A stretch of 64,000 nt of DNA from Rikenellaceae bacterium (GCA_015059965.1 SUZM01000005.1:83055-147054), one strand, 5' to 3'. Shown: positions 23,026 through 32,584, numbered from the stretch's first letter. Numbers and translations are program-made. Notes: generated from the sequence alone by a model not told the origin.

Positions 23026-25935
23026 ATGCCCGCAACCGCCAATCGCAAACTCTTCTTGGTCGATGCCTACGCATTGATCTACAAATACTACTACGCCTTC
23101 ATGGGGCGTCCGATGCGCAACCTGCAGGGGATGAACACCTCGGTGGTCTTCGGCTTTGTGAAGTTCCTGCGCGACATCCTCAAGCGCGAGAAGCCCGATC
23201 TGCTGGGTGTGGCTTTCGACCCCAAGGGGGGCTGCTTCCGCCGCGAACTCTTCCCCGAATACAAGGCCAACCGCCCCGAGACCCCGGAGGATATCATCCG
23301 CTCGGTGCCCTACATCAAGCGGGTGTTGGAGGCGATGTGCATTCCGATCCTCGAGGTTGAAAACTTCGAGGCCGATGATGTGATCGGCACCCTGGCCCAC
23401 AAGGGGCTGGAGGCGGGATTGGAGGTCTTCATGGTCACCCCCGACAAGGACTACGGGCAGTTGGTTCGCGAGGGGTGCCACATCTACAAACAGAAGGGCG
23501 ACGAGGTGGAGATCATCGACCGCAGGGCCATCTGCGAGAAGTACGGCATCGACGACCCCACGCTTGTGCGCGACATTCTGGCCATCTGGGGCGATGCCTC
23601 GGACAACATCCCCGGAGTACCGGGCATCGGTGAAAAGGGCGCCACAAAATTGGTGCAGCAGTGGGGTGAGGTGGAAAACCTGCTGGCCCACGCCTCCGAG
23701 TTGAAGGGCAAGCAGGGGGAGAACATTCGTGCCTGGGGCGAAAAGCTCTTGTTGGCCAAGGAGCTGACCACCATCCGCCTCGATGTGCCGATCGAGCTGG
23801 ACGAGCAGAAACTTACGATCTGCAAACCCCACCTCGAGGAGTTGCAGTCGCTCTTTGCCGAACTGGGTTTTAAGGCCTTCCTTCGGGATCTCGAGAATAT
23901 TGCCCCCTTGGAGGAGCCGGCTGAAGGGCCGCGCCAGGAGGCGCAGACACAGCTCGCAGAGGTGGCCCGTGCCAAATCCGCGGCAGCGAAAGCCGCCCGC
24001 CTGGCGGGTCAGGGCGATCTGTTCGCCCCCATCCCCCCGGCCGTGGCAGCCGTACAGCCGCTCGAGGCTCCGACGGAGGAGATCCCGACGGAGGAGTATG
24101 CCACAGCCCTGACGACCGAACACCGCTATACGATCATCGAGACCCCCGAAGAGCTTTGCCGGGTGGTCGAGGAGTTGATGCAGAGCCCCGAGTTTGCCTT
24201 CGACACCGAGACCACGGGCTTAGACCTCTTCCGCGACCACATTGTGGGCCTCTCGCTGGCCGTGCGACCCCATGAGGCGTGGTACCTCCCCTTCCCGCAG
24301 CCGGGCGTTCCGGTTGCCGAGCCGGCAGAGCTCCTCACGGAGCGCTACCTCGAGATCCTGCGCCCGCTCTTCGCCAACGAACAGGTGGCCAAAATTGGTC
24401 AGAACATCAAGTTCGACCTGCTGGTGCTGCGCCGCCTGGGCCTTGAAATCCGCGGCCGCCTCTACGATACCATGCTGCTGCACTACCTGCTCGATCCCGA
24501 GGCCCGCCACAACATGAACTACCTCTCGGAGAAGTACCTAAACTACCGCCCCATTGAGATCGAGACCCTGATCGGCAAGGGGGCCCGCCAACTGCGCATG
24601 GATCAGGTGGCCGTGGCCCGCGTGGCGGAGTATGCCGCCGAGGATGCCGACGTCACCCTGCGCCTCTACCAGAAACTCATGCCCCAAATCCGTGAGCAGG
24701 GATTCTCAGATCTCTACGCCTCGATCGAGGAGCCGCTCATCGGTGTGCTGGCCGATATGGAGTGGGCAGGTGTCCGGATCGACTCCGATGCCTTGGCCTC
24801 CTATGCCACGGAGTTGAACCGCAAACTCTCGGAGCTGGAGCAGGAGATTCGCACCATCGCCGGCGATCCCACGCTCAACATCAACTCCACACGCCAACTC
24901 GGCGAGCTGCTCTTTGCCAAGATGCGGATCACCGACAAGCCCAAGATGACCAAGACCAAGCAGTTCTCCACCGAGGAGGAGTATCTGCAAACCTTTGCCC
25001 GCAAGCACCGCATCGTAGACCTGATCCTGGAGTACCGCGGCATCAAAAAGCTCCTCTCGACCTATGTCGAAGCACTGCCACAACTGGTAAACCCCCGCAC
25101 GGGGCGGATCCACACCTCTTACAACCAGGCTGTGACGGCCACCGGACGCCTCTCGTCGGCCAACCCCAACCTGCAGAATATTCCCATTCGCGACGAGCTG
25201 GGCAAGCCCATCCGCGCCGCCTTCATCCCCACGGATGAGGAGCACGAACTCCTCTCGGTGGACTACTCACAGGTCGAATTGCGCCTGATGGCCCACCTGA
25301 GTGGTGATGCGGGGTTGCTCGAGGCTTTTGCGCAGGGCGAAGATATCCACGCCGCCACAGCCGCCAAGATCTTTGGCAAGGGGATCGACGAGGTGAGCGC
25401 CGATGAGCGCCGCCGAGCCAAGACGGCCAACTTCGGCATCATCTACGGCATCTCGGCCTTCGGCCTGGGACAGCGGCTCGACATCCCGCGCAGCGAGGCC
25501 AAGGCCCTTATCGAGGGTTATTTCGCCTCCTACCCCGGGGTAAAGCGCTATATGGAGCAGGTGGTTTCAGAGGCCAAGGAGCGAGGATACGTCACCACCA
25601 TCTTCGGTCGCCGCCGCTTCTTGAACGACATCGCCTCCCAAAATGCCGTAGCCCGCGGCCTGGCCGAACGCAACGCCATCAACGCCCCGATCCAGGGATC
25701 GGCCGCCGATATCATGAAGCTCGCCATGATCGCCGTCCATCGCCGCTTTCGGCAGGAGGGCATCCGCTCGCGGATGATCCTGCAGGTACACGACGAATTG
25801 GTGATCGACACCCTGAAGAGCGAGCGCGACCGCGTGCGGGAGATTGTGATCCACGAGATGGAGGCCGCTGCTCACCTGAGGCTGAAGCTGATTGCCGAAG
25901 CGGGCTTCGGCCGCAACTGGCTCGAGGCCCATTAA
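23026..25935 (+). CDS. polA: DNA polymerase I
   Basis: A 969-aa polymerase for Okazaki fragment maturation and repair. All three domains are present. The 5' nuclease has LVDAYALIYKYYYAF, NFEADDVIGTLA, VTPDKDYGQLV and GDASDNIPGVPGIGEKGA. The 3'-5' exonuclease retains its acidic residues (FAFDTETTGLD, GQNIKFDLLVL, YAAEDADVTL), so proofreading is probably intact. The polymerase has LSSANPNLQNIPIR, VDYSQVELRLMAHL, RRAKTANFGIIYGIS and LQVHDELVID. A linker of about 70 residues rich in Ala, Gln and Glu joins the nuclease to the exonuclease domain. It ends at a bidirectional terminator shared with the convergent MATE gene. Confidence 0.97.
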   Translation: MPATANRKLFLVDAYALIYKYYYAFMGRPMRNLQGMNTSVVFGFVKFLRDILKREKPDLLGVAFDPKGGCFRRELFPEYKANRPETPEDIIRSVPYIKRVLEAMCIPILEVENFEADDVIGTLAHKGLEAGLEVFMVTPDKDYGQLVREGCHIYKQKGDEVEIIDRRAICEKYGIDDPTLVRDILAIWGDASDNIPGVPGIGEKGATKLVQQWGEVENLLAHASELKGKQGENIRAWGEKLLLAKELTTIRLDVPIELDEQKLTICKPHLEELQSLFAELGFKAFLRDLENIAPLEEPAEGPRQEAQTQLAEVARAKSAAAKAARLAGQGDLFAPIPPAVAAVQPLEAPTEEIPTEEYATALTTEHRYTIIETPEELCRVVEELMQSPEFAFDTETTGLDLFRDHIVGLSLAVRPHEAWYLPFPQPGVPVAEPAELLTERYLEILRPLFANEQVAKIGQNIKFDLLVLRRLGLEIRGRLYDTMLLHYLLDPEARHNMNYLSEKYLNYRPIEIETLIGKGARQLRMDQVAVARVAEYAAEDADVTLRLYQKLMPQIREQGFSDLYASIEEPLIGVLADMEWAGVRIDSDALASYATELNRKLSELEQEIRTIAGDPTLNINSTRQLGELLFAKMRITDKPKMTKTKQFSTEEEYLQTFARKHRIVDLILEYRGIKKLLSTYVEALPQLVNPRTGRIHTSYNQAVTATGRLSSANPNLQNIPIRDELGKPIRAAFIPTDEEHELLSVDYSQVELRLMAHLSGDAGLLEAFAQGEDIHAATAAKIFGKGIDEVSADERRRAKTANFGIIYGISAFGLGQRLDIPRSEAKALIEGYFASYPGVKRYMEQVVSEAKERGYVTTIFGRRRFLNDIASQNAVARGLAERNAINAPIQGSAADIMKLAMIAVHRRFRQEGIRSRMILQVHDELVIDTLKSERDRVREIVIHEMEAAAHLRLKLIAEAGFGRNWLEAH

Positions 25936-25976
25936 CAAGTGGAAGCCGCCAGATGCCCCGACCCCGAAACAAAAAA

Positions 25977-26016
25977 ATAGAAAAATGCGAGCCCCTTGGG
26001 GTTCGCATTTTTCTAT
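25977..26016. terminator. Bidirectional terminator between polA and MATE gene
   Basis: ATAGAAAAATGCGAGCCCC (25977-25995) pairs with 25998-26016, giving a 19-bp stem with one G-T pair, with A/T runs on both sides. Confidence 0.9.
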
Positions 26017-26042
26017 TCGGGTTCTCCTCAACCTCTCGGCCT

Positions 26043-27428
26043 TTAGGGTTGATTATCGGCTATGGCCCTTCTGAACCAGCGAATCTGATGGAGAAGCAGG
26101 CCCGCGGCCAGCAGGGTGGCCACGCAGTCGGCAATAGGCATCGACCACCAGACTCCCAGGGTACCGTAGTGGGGGGGCAGCAGGATGAGCATGGGGACCA
26201 GGAAGAGCATCTGGCGGGTCATCGAGAGCAGGATGGCTCGCTTGGGCTTGCCGATATATTGGAAGAAGTTGCTCGTAACGATCTGGAAACCGACGATCGG
26301 GAAGCACATCACCACGATGCGCAACCCCTCACACACCGCCTCGATGAGTCGGGCCGAATCGGCATCGCCGCTCCCGACAAAGAGCAGGGCCACCTGGCGC
26401 GGAAAGAGCTGGCCGATCAAAAAGCCGGTTGTCGTGACACAGGTGGCGCAGAAGATGGTCATGAAAAGGGTCTTCATCACGCGCAGATACTGCTTGGCTC
26501 CGTAGTTATAGCCCACAATGGGCTGCATGCCCTGGTTCAGGCCCGACACCACCATGATGAAGAGCATCACCACGCGGTTGATCACGCCATAGGCCCCGAT
26601 ATAGAGGTCTCCGCCGTTGTTCTGCAGGGCCTTATTGACGAAGATCACCACCACCGAGGCGCAGAGGTGCAACAGGAAGGGGGCGGTACCGATGGAGAGG
26701 ATGCCCGCCACAATCTTCTTTCTGAAACGGAAGACTCCGCGCTTGAAGTGCAGAAAAGAGGTTGGATTCGAGAAGTGCTTCAGCGAGATCGAAAGGGCCA
26801 CCGTCTGAGCGATCACCGTAGCTAAGGCCGAGCCGCGGATTCCCCATCCGAAGACAAAGATAAAAAGCGGATTGAGCGCACAGTTCACCCCCACGGAGGT
26901 AAGCATCAGCATCATCGCCTTCTGGGGGTATCCCGAAGCGCGCAACACCTCATTCAGGCCTAAAAACATGTGGGTAATGATCGATCCCGCGAGAATGATC
27001 TGCATGAAGTCGCGGGCATAGGGAAGGGTCTGCTCACTGGCTCCGAAGAAGTAGAGAATGGGGTCCAAGAAGAGGATACTGAGGGTCATCAGCATCACTC
27101 CGATGATCGAATTCAGCAGCACCACATTGCCGAGGGTCTTCTCTGCTGCCGCCCGGTTACCCTCGCCCAAGCGAATCGAGATGATGGCCGCAGCACCTAT
27201 GCCCACCATCGCGCCAAAGGCCGACGAGATGTTCATCAGCGGCATGGTGAGCGCCAAACCCGAGATGGCCATTGCCCCCACGCCGTGGCCAATAAAGATG
27301 CTGTCGATGATGTTGTAGAGCGAGGTGGAGGTCATGGCAATGATCGACGGAATGGCATAACGCACCAGAAGCGTTGCCAATCGGTCGGTGCCGAGCGAAA
27401 GCGGTGTGACGGCGGATCTCTGTTTCAT
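26043..27428 (-). CDS. MATE family efflux transporter
   Basis: The start is ATG 27426-27428 (MKQRSAVTPLSLGTDRLATL), supported by a TACCTTTG box 20 bp upstream; a longer frame would begin before that promoter. The 461-aa protein has 12 hydrophobic helices, including the first-helix block LLVRYAIPSIIAMTSTSLYN and DSIFIGHGVGAMAISGLALT, and the mid-protein repeat QGMQPIVGYNYGAKQYLRVM typical of MATE/NorM sodium- or proton-driven drug exporters. The substrate is not predictable. It is monocistronic. Confidence 0.92.
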   Translation of the reverse strand: MKQRSAVTPLSLGTDRLATLLVRYAIPSIIAMTSTSLYNIIDSIFIGHGVGAMAISGLALTMPLMNISSAFGAMVGIGAAAIISIRLGEGNRAAAEKTLGNVVLLNSIIGVMLMTLSILFLDPILYFFGASEQTLPYARDFMQIILAGSIITHMFLGLNEVLRASGYPQKAMMLMLTSVGVNCALNPLFIFVFGWGIRGSALATVIAQTVALSISLKHFSNPTSFLHFKRGVFRFRKKIVAGILSIGTAPFLLHLCASVVVIFVNKALQNNGGDLYIGAYGVINRVVMLFIMVVSGLNQGMQPIVGYNYGAKQYLRVMKTLFMTIFCATCVTTTGFLIGQLFPRQVALLFVGSGDADSARLIEAVCEGLRIVVMCFPIVGFQIVTSNFFQYIGKPKRAILLSMTRQMLFLVPMLILLPPHYGTLGVWWSMPIADCVATLLAAGLLLHQIRWFRRAIADNQP

Positions 27429-27448
27429 CTTTCGAGGTAAAAGCTCCG

Positions 27449-27456
27449 CAAAGGTA
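27449..27456 (-). promoter_or_regulatory. Bacteroidetes -7 box (TACCTTTG) for the MATE gene
   Basis: Perfect box on the minus strand, 20 bp before the MATE start and just past the stop of the DUF5672 gene. Confidence 0.75.
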
Positions 27457-27465
27457 CAAAATAAA

Positions 27466-28290
27466 TTAAGATTTAGGCGAGAGTGCTTCGGATTTATTTC
27501 CGCCACACCCCTCTGCCGAGTGTGTCGCGATCTGATCTTCCCAGAAGGCGCGCCGCTCGGGGCGGAACCAGCCGTGGCAGCCGAAGGGGAGACGGCCGCC
27601 GTTGAGCATCAGGGCAAGCTCGGGCTTGAGGTCGATCGAAAAGAGGCGGGCCTCATCGGCCGATGGGTAGTGCCACCCCTCGGGGACAAGGGCCCAAAAG
27701 GTATCTTCGTTATAGAGGGGATGCTGTTGCTGCAGGAAGTGTTCGATCTCCACCGCATAACGTGTGCAGGCCTCGATGAAGGGGGCGATGCGGCGCAACG
27801 AGAGGCCGCCATTGCCCACACGATTGAACAGATCGCTGCGCAGCACCTTCTTCCGCGGGCTGAACATCCGACGCAACGAGAGGTAGAAACGAATCAGGCC
27901 CAAGCTGTAGAGGCGCTTTTCGGGCCAGGGAGCTCCGATGTAATCATAGCCCCGCTCGCACCACTGATGGAGTTCATCGCGAAAGAGCCAGACATCGGGT
28001 TGGCAGATGAGCATATAGTCGTAATCGGCAAAGCGGGAGTAGAATTCCCGGGAGAGCATCATGCGGTTATAGCCCGCAATGCCGCAGCGCGTACCGAGCC
28101 ATTCGTCGCTCACGCGCAGGATCTCAATCCCCGGGAAGCGCTCCTCCACGGCCGAGAAATCGACCCCCTCAGGCCCGAGAAAACGGACCGGGAAGCGGTT
28201 GCCGAGTAGCGAGAGATTCTGCTGAATCGAGGCCTGCTCTTCGGCCATCAATTCACTCTTATAGAGGGGAATAAGGACTATACAGGTCAT
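27466..28290 (-). CDS. DUF5672 protein, putative glycosyltransferase-like
   Basis: A 274-aa protein with the DUF5672 features: YDYMLICQPDVWLFRDELHQ, the YDYIGAPW segment, RVGNGGLSLRRIAPF, NEDTFWALV and PFGCHGWF near the end. DUF5672 proteins resemble GT-A glycosyltransferases and are found in polysaccharide clusters. It lies 9 bp downstream of the glycosyltransferase gene at 28300, in the same direction, so the two form a small glycan operon. It has no signal peptide. The acceptor and donor are unknown. Confidence 0.8.
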   Translation of the reverse strand: MTCIVLIPLYKSELMAEEQASIQQNLSLLGNRFPVRFLGPEGVDFSAVEERFPGIEILRVSDEWLGTRCGIAGYNRMMLSREFYSRFADYDYMLICQPDVWLFRDELHQWCERGYDYIGAPWPEKRLYSLGLIRFYLSLRRMFSPRKKVLRSDLFNRVGNGGLSLRRIAPFIEACTRYAVEIEHFLQQQHPLYNEDTFWALVPEGWHYPSADEARLFSIDLKPELALMLNGGRLPFGCHGWFRPERRAFWEDQIATHSAEGCGGNKSEALSPKS

Positions 28291-28299
28291 GGCTGTGGT

Positions 28300-29178
28300 C
28301 TATCGTTTGATTCCATATTTCAGCGCCTTCAGGATCAGCGCCCACGATTTCGCATGTAAGGGGTATTTGCAAATGTAGCGACAGATGGCCCGCAGCCCCT
28401 CACCCCGCTCATAGAGCCCCATCTTGAGGCGGAATTTGATGAAGTAGGCCTCCGATTTTCGCTCCATGTTACGCAGCTGCCGCAACGTGGGCTGCCAACC
28501 GGCAAAGAGCGGGAGGTGCTTCTCATGCTTCTCGTGGTAGCGCTTCAGCGCCTCGAACCAGACCTTGGAGAAGCCCCCTTCCGAGATGTGCTCCACCTCG
28601 ATGCGGTTGCTGACGTAGTTCCGATGGTGGCAGGCGATGGTGGTGGTAAAGTCGAGGTCGTACCCATGAAAGCCCGAAAAGGTCTTCTCATCGAAGGGGT
28701 TTGCCGCCCACACCTCGCGGCGCACGAAGAGGCAGAAGCCATCCAGGCAGACGGCGGGCGAGAAATCGACCTCCTCAGTGTTGTTGTAGAAACGACGGCG
28801 ACGGCCCGAGCGGAGGCGCTGGGTATAGTTCTGTCGCACATCCGAACTATTGGCACTCCAGCCCGAGAGGCTCTGCAACTTGGTGTTGGCTCCGGCAAAG
28901 CCGATCACTCCCGTGGACTCCTCGGCAAGTTTTTGGGCGATCTGAGGGCCCCAATCGGAGGAGTGAAAGAGGACATCTTCATGAACAAAGCAGAGGTACT
29001 CGCCCCGGGCACGCGCGGCTGCCTCGTTATAGACGGCACCAATTCCCCTGTTCGATCCGCGATTGTCGCAGACCAACATCTCAAAAGGAGAGCCAATCGT
29101 CGAGGCGATACTCTTCTCCAAAGCCTCGGCCAACTCGGGTCTGATCGAACAGACGATAATCGAAAAGGAGCACTTCAT
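28300..29178 (-). CDS. Glycosyltransferase family 2-like protein (StrF/Glyco_tranf_2_5 type)
   Basis: A 292-aa GT-A protein: FSIIVCSIRPELAEALEKSI at the N terminus, CDNRGSNRGIGAVYNEAAAR, EYLCFVHEDVLF (acidic metal-binding motif), VCLDGFCLFVRREVW and GFHGYDLDFT. This matches the StrF-type GT2 subfamily used in O-antigen and capsule synthesis. It is first in a two-gene operon with the DUF5672 gene. A TATCTTTG box ends only 4 bp before the ATG, so the mRNA may be leaderless. Confidence 0.85.
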   Translation of the reverse strand: MKCSFSIIVCSIRPELAEALEKSIASTIGSPFEMLVCDNRGSNRGIGAVYNEAAARARGEYLCFVHEDVLFHSSDWGPQIAQKLAEESTGVIGFAGANTKLQSLSGWSANSSDVRQNYTQRLRSGRRRRFYNNTEEVDFSPAVCLDGFCLFVRREVWAANPFDEKTFSGFHGYDLDFTTTIACHHRNYVSNRIEVEHISEGGFSKVWFEALKRYHEKHEKHLPLFAGWQPTLRQLRNMERKSEAYFIKFRLKMGLYERGEGLRAICRYICKYPLHAKSWALILKALKYGIKR

Positions 29179-29182
29179 ATGA

Positions 29183-29190
29183 CAAAGATA
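29183..29190 (-). promoter_or_regulatory. -7 box (TATCTTTG) adjacent to the glycosyltransferase start
   Basis: A perfect box on the minus strand. Transcription starting 4-7 bases downstream would begin at, or next to, the start codon at 29178. Confidence 0.55.
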
Positions 29191-29233
29191 CTATTTTTTG
29201 TCGTAACCCACCACCAACCCTCTCATTTTTTCG

Positions 29234-29241
29234 TATCTTTG
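29234..29241 (+). promoter_or_regulatory. -7 box (TATCTTTG) for the FAD oxidoreductase
   Basis: A perfect plus-strand box about 100 bp before the gene at 29341, back-to-back with the minus-strand box at 29183. Confidence 0.65.
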
Positions 29242-29340
29242 CCATCGTAACGATGGAATTAACAACAAAACCGTTTTCCGCCTATCAGGGGTCGGATGTG
29301 AACGAAACCGTACCCGAATGAGATAACGATACATTTTCTT

Positions 29341-30897
29341 ATGCCGAAAACTCTTACCCTGCAACTCTCGCCGCGCGAGGCGGCCGACAGCCACACCTAC
29401 ACCACGGCGGCAGCCCGCCGCCTGGGACTCAAAGAGCAGGATATTGCCTTGGTGCGTATCCTGAAGCGTTCGGTCGATGCCCGACAGCGGCAGATCAAGG
29501 TGAACCTCTCGCTCGAGGTCTATGAAGATCAGGAGCCACAACCCGCACCCGTGCATTTCGACTACCCCAATGTGCGCCACCGCCCTGAAGTGATCGTGGT
29601 GGGTTCGGGTCCGGCGGGATTGTTTGCCGCCCTGCACCTGATCGAGCAAGGCTTCAGACCCATCGTCCTGGAGCGCGGCAAGGATGTCTTAAATCGCAAA
29701 TACGATATCGCCCGCATCAACCGCAACGAAGAGGTCAATCCCGAGTCGAACTACTCCTTCGGAGAGGGTGGAGCCGGCACCTTTTCGGACGGCAAGCTCT
29801 TCACCCGCTCCAAGAAGCGCGGCGACTACAACAAAGCCCTGCAGACCTTAGTCTTCCACGGGGCCGATCCGCGCATTCTCTACGAGGCACATCCCCACAT
29901 CGGCACCGACAAACTCCCGCGCATCATGCAGCGCATGCGCCAGACAATCCTTGAGGCCGGAGGCGAGTACCTCTTCGAGCGCAAGGTAACCGATCTGAGG
30001 GTAAGAAACGGACGCATAGAGGCCGTGGCCACAGGCGACGAGTGGATCGAAGCGGCGGCTGTGGTGCTGGCCACGGGCCACTCGGCACGCGATATTTACC
30101 ACCTGTTGCAGGCAAAGGGAATTCGCCTCGAGGCAAAGGCCTTCGCCATGGGGGTACGCATCGAACACCCACAGCAGCTCATCGACCGCATACAGTACCA
30201 CAGCCCCGAGGGTCGCGGCGAGTGGCTGCCGGCAGCGGCCTACTCGTTAGTGAGTCAGGAGGCCGGGCGCGGAGTCTACTCTTTCTGCATGTGTCCGGGC
30301 GGCTTTATCGTACCGGCCCTGACCGAAAAGAGGCAGTCGGTCGTAAACGGCATGTCGCCCAGCGGTCGCACCTCGCCCTTTGCCAACTCGGGATTGGTGA
30401 CGGAGGTTCGCCTGAGCGATTTCGAGCACTTGCGCGGAGCATGGGGTGAGCTCGCCGGGCTGAAGTTCCAGGAGCAGTTCGAGGAGCTGGCACGCCTGAA
30501 CGGCGGAGAGAACCAGATTGCACCGGCGCAGCGCGTGGCCGACTTTGTCAGCGGACGGGCGAGCAAAACGCTCCCCCGCACCTCCTACATTCCGGGCATC
30601 ACCCCCTCGCGACTCGACCAGTGGATGCCCTCGTTTATTGCCCAAGGCCTCAGAAGCGGCATTGCCACCTTCGATCGCAGGATGCGGGGATTTCTGACCA
30701 ATGAGGCGTTGGTGATGGGTGTCGAATCGCGCACCTCAACCCCCGTGCGCATTCCGCGCGACCCGGAGTCGCTCATGCACCCCGAGGTGCGTGGGTTGTT
30801 TCCCGCCGGCGAGGGGGCAGGCTATGCCGGCGGCATCATCTCCGCGGCCTTAGATGGCGAACGTATTGCCGAGGCGGTCGTGCGTTACATCAAATAG
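29341..30897 (+). CDS. FAD-dependent dehydrogenase (COG2509 type)
   Basis: A 518-aa flavoprotein. An N-terminal domain of about 80 residues (LGLKEQDIALVRILKRSVDA) precedes a Rossmann FAD-binding motif VIVVGSGPAGLFAALHLIEQ at about 90-109, then SNYSFGEGGAGTFSDGKLFT, a second segment AAVVLATGHSARDIYHLL and a C-terminal FAD block GLFPAGEGAGYAGGIISAAL. This order matches the conserved COG2509 uncharacterised dehydrogenases, related to HI0933 and geranylgeranyl-reductase-like flavoproteins. The substrate is unknown. The gene stands alone between a promoter at 29234 and a perfect terminator. Confidence 0.88.
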   Translation: MPKTLTLQLSPREAADSHTYTTAAARRLGLKEQDIALVRILKRSVDARQRQIKVNLSLEVYEDQEPQPAPVHFDYPNVRHRPEVIVVGSGPAGLFAALHLIEQGFRPIVLERGKDVLNRKYDIARINRNEEVNPESNYSFGEGGAGTFSDGKLFTRSKKRGDYNKALQTLVFHGADPRILYEAHPHIGTDKLPRIMQRMRQTILEAGGEYLFERKVTDLRVRNGRIEAVATGDEWIEAAAVVLATGHSARDIYHLLQAKGIRLEAKAFAMGVRIEHPQQLIDRIQYHSPEGRGEWLPAAAYSLVSQEAGRGVYSFCMCPGGFIVPALTEKRQSVVNGMSPSGRTSPFANSGLVTEVRLSDFEHLRGAWGELAGLKFQEQFEELARLNGGENQIAPAQRVADFVSGRASKTLPRTSYIPGITPSRLDQWMPSFIAQGLRSGIATFDRRMRGFLTNEALVMGVESRTSTPVRIPRDPESLMHPEVRGLFPAGEGAGYAGGIISAALDGERIAEAVVRYIK

Positions 30898-30914
30898 GCA
30901 AACCGTCCGCACAG

Positions 30915-30959
30915 AATATTGGGGAGGGGGTTCAATGTGTGAACCCCCTCCCCAATATT
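30915..30959. terminator. Perfect 20-bp bidirectional terminator
   Basis: The arm 30915-30934 (AATATTGGGGAGGGGGTTCA) is fully complementary to 30940-30959 with the loop ATGTG. It separates the FAD gene from the convergent gtrA-like gene. Confidence 0.92.
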
Positions 30960-30971
30960 TTTTCCGATGCA

Positions 30972-31367
30972 CTACTTCTGCTTTTTGGCAAAGAAGAGGT
31001 GCAAGAGCAGGTAGTTGGTCGGCACGGCGATCATCAGCACCAGGATAGGGGCGATCAACTCCGGCACTCCCAGCCACAAAAAGCCATTAAAGAGCCCCAT
31101 GTGGAGCAGGTAGTTCACCAGATGACTAAATCCAAAGCCCGCCACCTTGCCCGTCGAAGGGCGACCGCGGAAGGTGAAGTAGGTCGTCAGGAAGAAGTTG
31201 CAGACCAGGGCAATGCAGTAGCCCGCCGTATAGGCGATATTAAGCAGCATCCATAGTCGCAAGAGGCAGTAGCAACCGTAGTGAATGGCAGCCGCCGTGC
31301 ACCCTACGATCACAAAGCGCACAAACTGCCAAAACTCCTGCCGATTGATTCGTTTAAGGAGATCCAT
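30972..31367 (-). CDS. GtrA family membrane protein
   Basis: A 131-aa protein with four hydrophobic helices, and the family blocks FVRFVIVGCTAAAIHYGCYC, CNFFLTTYFTFRGR and HLVNYLLHMGLFNGFLWLGV. GtrA proteins are thought to flip undecaprenyl-linked sugars across the inner membrane. It is the last gene of the minus-strand run with GT87, a GtrB-like GT2 and a polysaccharide deacetylase. The pairing with the GtrB-like gene at 32585 fits a flippase-transferase role in envelope glycosylation. Confidence 0.88.
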   Translation of the reverse strand: MDLLKRINRQEFWQFVRFVIVGCTAAAIHYGCYCLLRLWMLLNIAYTAGYCIALVCNFFLTTYFTFRGRPSTGKVAGFGFSHLVNYLLHMGLFNGFLWLGVPELIAPILVLMIAVPTNYLLLHLFFAKKQK

Positions 31368-31382
31368 CTGCTGATCTGTTTA

Positions 31383-32582
31383 TCAATTTTTAACCGTCGG
31401 CTCCTCGCCGGGGGCATAGTCTTTGGTCACCATCTCCCACACCAGCTTGAACCAGATCAAAATACACGGGAGAGCCTTCAGGGCATAGGGCAGCACCCAA
31501 TTCTGGCGCAGCGCACGCGGGAAGAGATCGGACGGAGAGAGACTCGTAAGGATAAAGGCGAAGATCATCAGCGCCACATCCCATCGGGAGCGTTTCCACG
31601 GGGCGGCCGTATACCAGAGCGAGGCTCCGATCAGGGCTATGATATAGCTGCTCGACTCGCTACCCGTAGAGAAGAGGACCACGAAGAGCAGCACCGAGGC
31701 CAAGAGCATCTCCCGAAAGGCGGCATGGCGATACTGCCCGAGGCGCAGATAGGGCAGAGCAAAGAGCAACAATCCCCCGCCAATAAGCCACAGATCAGAG
31801 TAGGCGGCCGAACCCGTAACCTTACGCACAAAGCCCAGCAGCGAGACATTCTGATAGAGCGAGAAGAGGTTGAGCGAGCCCTTTTCGGTAAGGCTTGCAA
31901 CCCACTCGCCATATTGCGCAACCACATATTCGGGCGAAGAGATCACCATGGGAGCCACAAAGAGCACGGCACTCCACAGCACCCCCAGCAGCACGAAGCG
32001 CACCTTGCGCTTGGCGAAGAAGAAGAAGGCGAGGCCCACCACTCCATAGAGCTTGACGAGCATGCCGATGACAATAAAAAGGGCAGCCCAGCCCTCTTTG
32101 CGCCGCTCGATGGCGCTATAGGTGAGCAGAATCAGGGCTACGGTGGCCACATTGAACTGCTGCATGAAAAGAGCCGTAAGCAGCTCATGGGCGCAGAACC
32201 AGATCAGGAAGACCTGCTGCGGCTTTGCCACAGGGAGGCTCTTGACAGCCCACAGCAGCAGAGCCGCCAGCCCCACACACCAGAGCACAAGGCCCAACCC
32301 CTCGGGGAGCAGGGCAAAGGGGGCGGCAATCAGGCTGAAGAGAGGGCCGTAGTGGTTTGTGTCGCCATATTCGGGATAGGAGGCATAGAGCGACACCCGC
32401 TCCCAAGCATGCCAAAAGGTATACTTATAAATTAGAAAATTGTTGCAGCGGCCGAGTTTCATCACTCCCGCCACCAGACCGATGAGGAGCCACAGGCCGC
32501 TCATCGTGCGCCAATCGCTCCAAAAAGGTCTTCTAAAGATTGTCATGAGCGCTTTTGAGGCTCGGCTAAGGGATGCTTGCAT
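31383..32582 (-). CDS. GT87-like (DUF2029) integral membrane glycosyltransferase
   Basis: A 399-aa protein with about ten hydrophobic helices. Early loops contain WHAWERVSLYASYPEYGDTN, then HYGPLFSLIAAPFALLP, the Asp and Tyr/His-rich first periplasmic loop seen in GT-C fold DUF2029 (GT87) mannosyltransferase-like proteins. GT-C enzymes use lipid-phosphate sugars, such as the product of the neighbouring GT2. The start could be 32582 or the Met 12 residues later (MTIFRRPFW). It lies 2 bp after the GT2 gene. Confidence 0.82.
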   Translation of the reverse strand: MQASLSRASKALMTIFRRPFWSDWRTMSGLWLLIGLVAGVMKLGRCNNFLIYKYTFWHAWERVSLYASYPEYGDTNHYGPLFSLIAAPFALLPEGLGLVLWCVGLAALLLWAVKSLPVAKPQQVFLIWFCAHELLTALFMQQFNVATVALILLTYSAIERRKEGWAALFIVIGMLVKLYGVVGLAFFFFAKRKVRFVLLGVLWSAVLFVAPMVISSPEYVVAQYGEWVASLTEKGSLNLFSLYQNVSLLGFVRKVTGSAAYSDLWLIGGGLLLFALPYLRLGQYRHAAFREMLLASVLLFVVLFSTGSESSSYIIALIGASLWYTAAPWKRSRWDVALMIFAFILTSLSPSDLFPRALRQNWVLPYALKALPCILIWFKLVWEMVTKDYAPGEEPTVKN

Positions 32583-32584
32583 GG

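Noticed and set aside
31281..32435. Plus-strand open frame opposite the GT87-like gene
   Set aside because: Rich in Gln, Glu, His and Arg as expected for antisense of a membrane protein; no promoter and no family.
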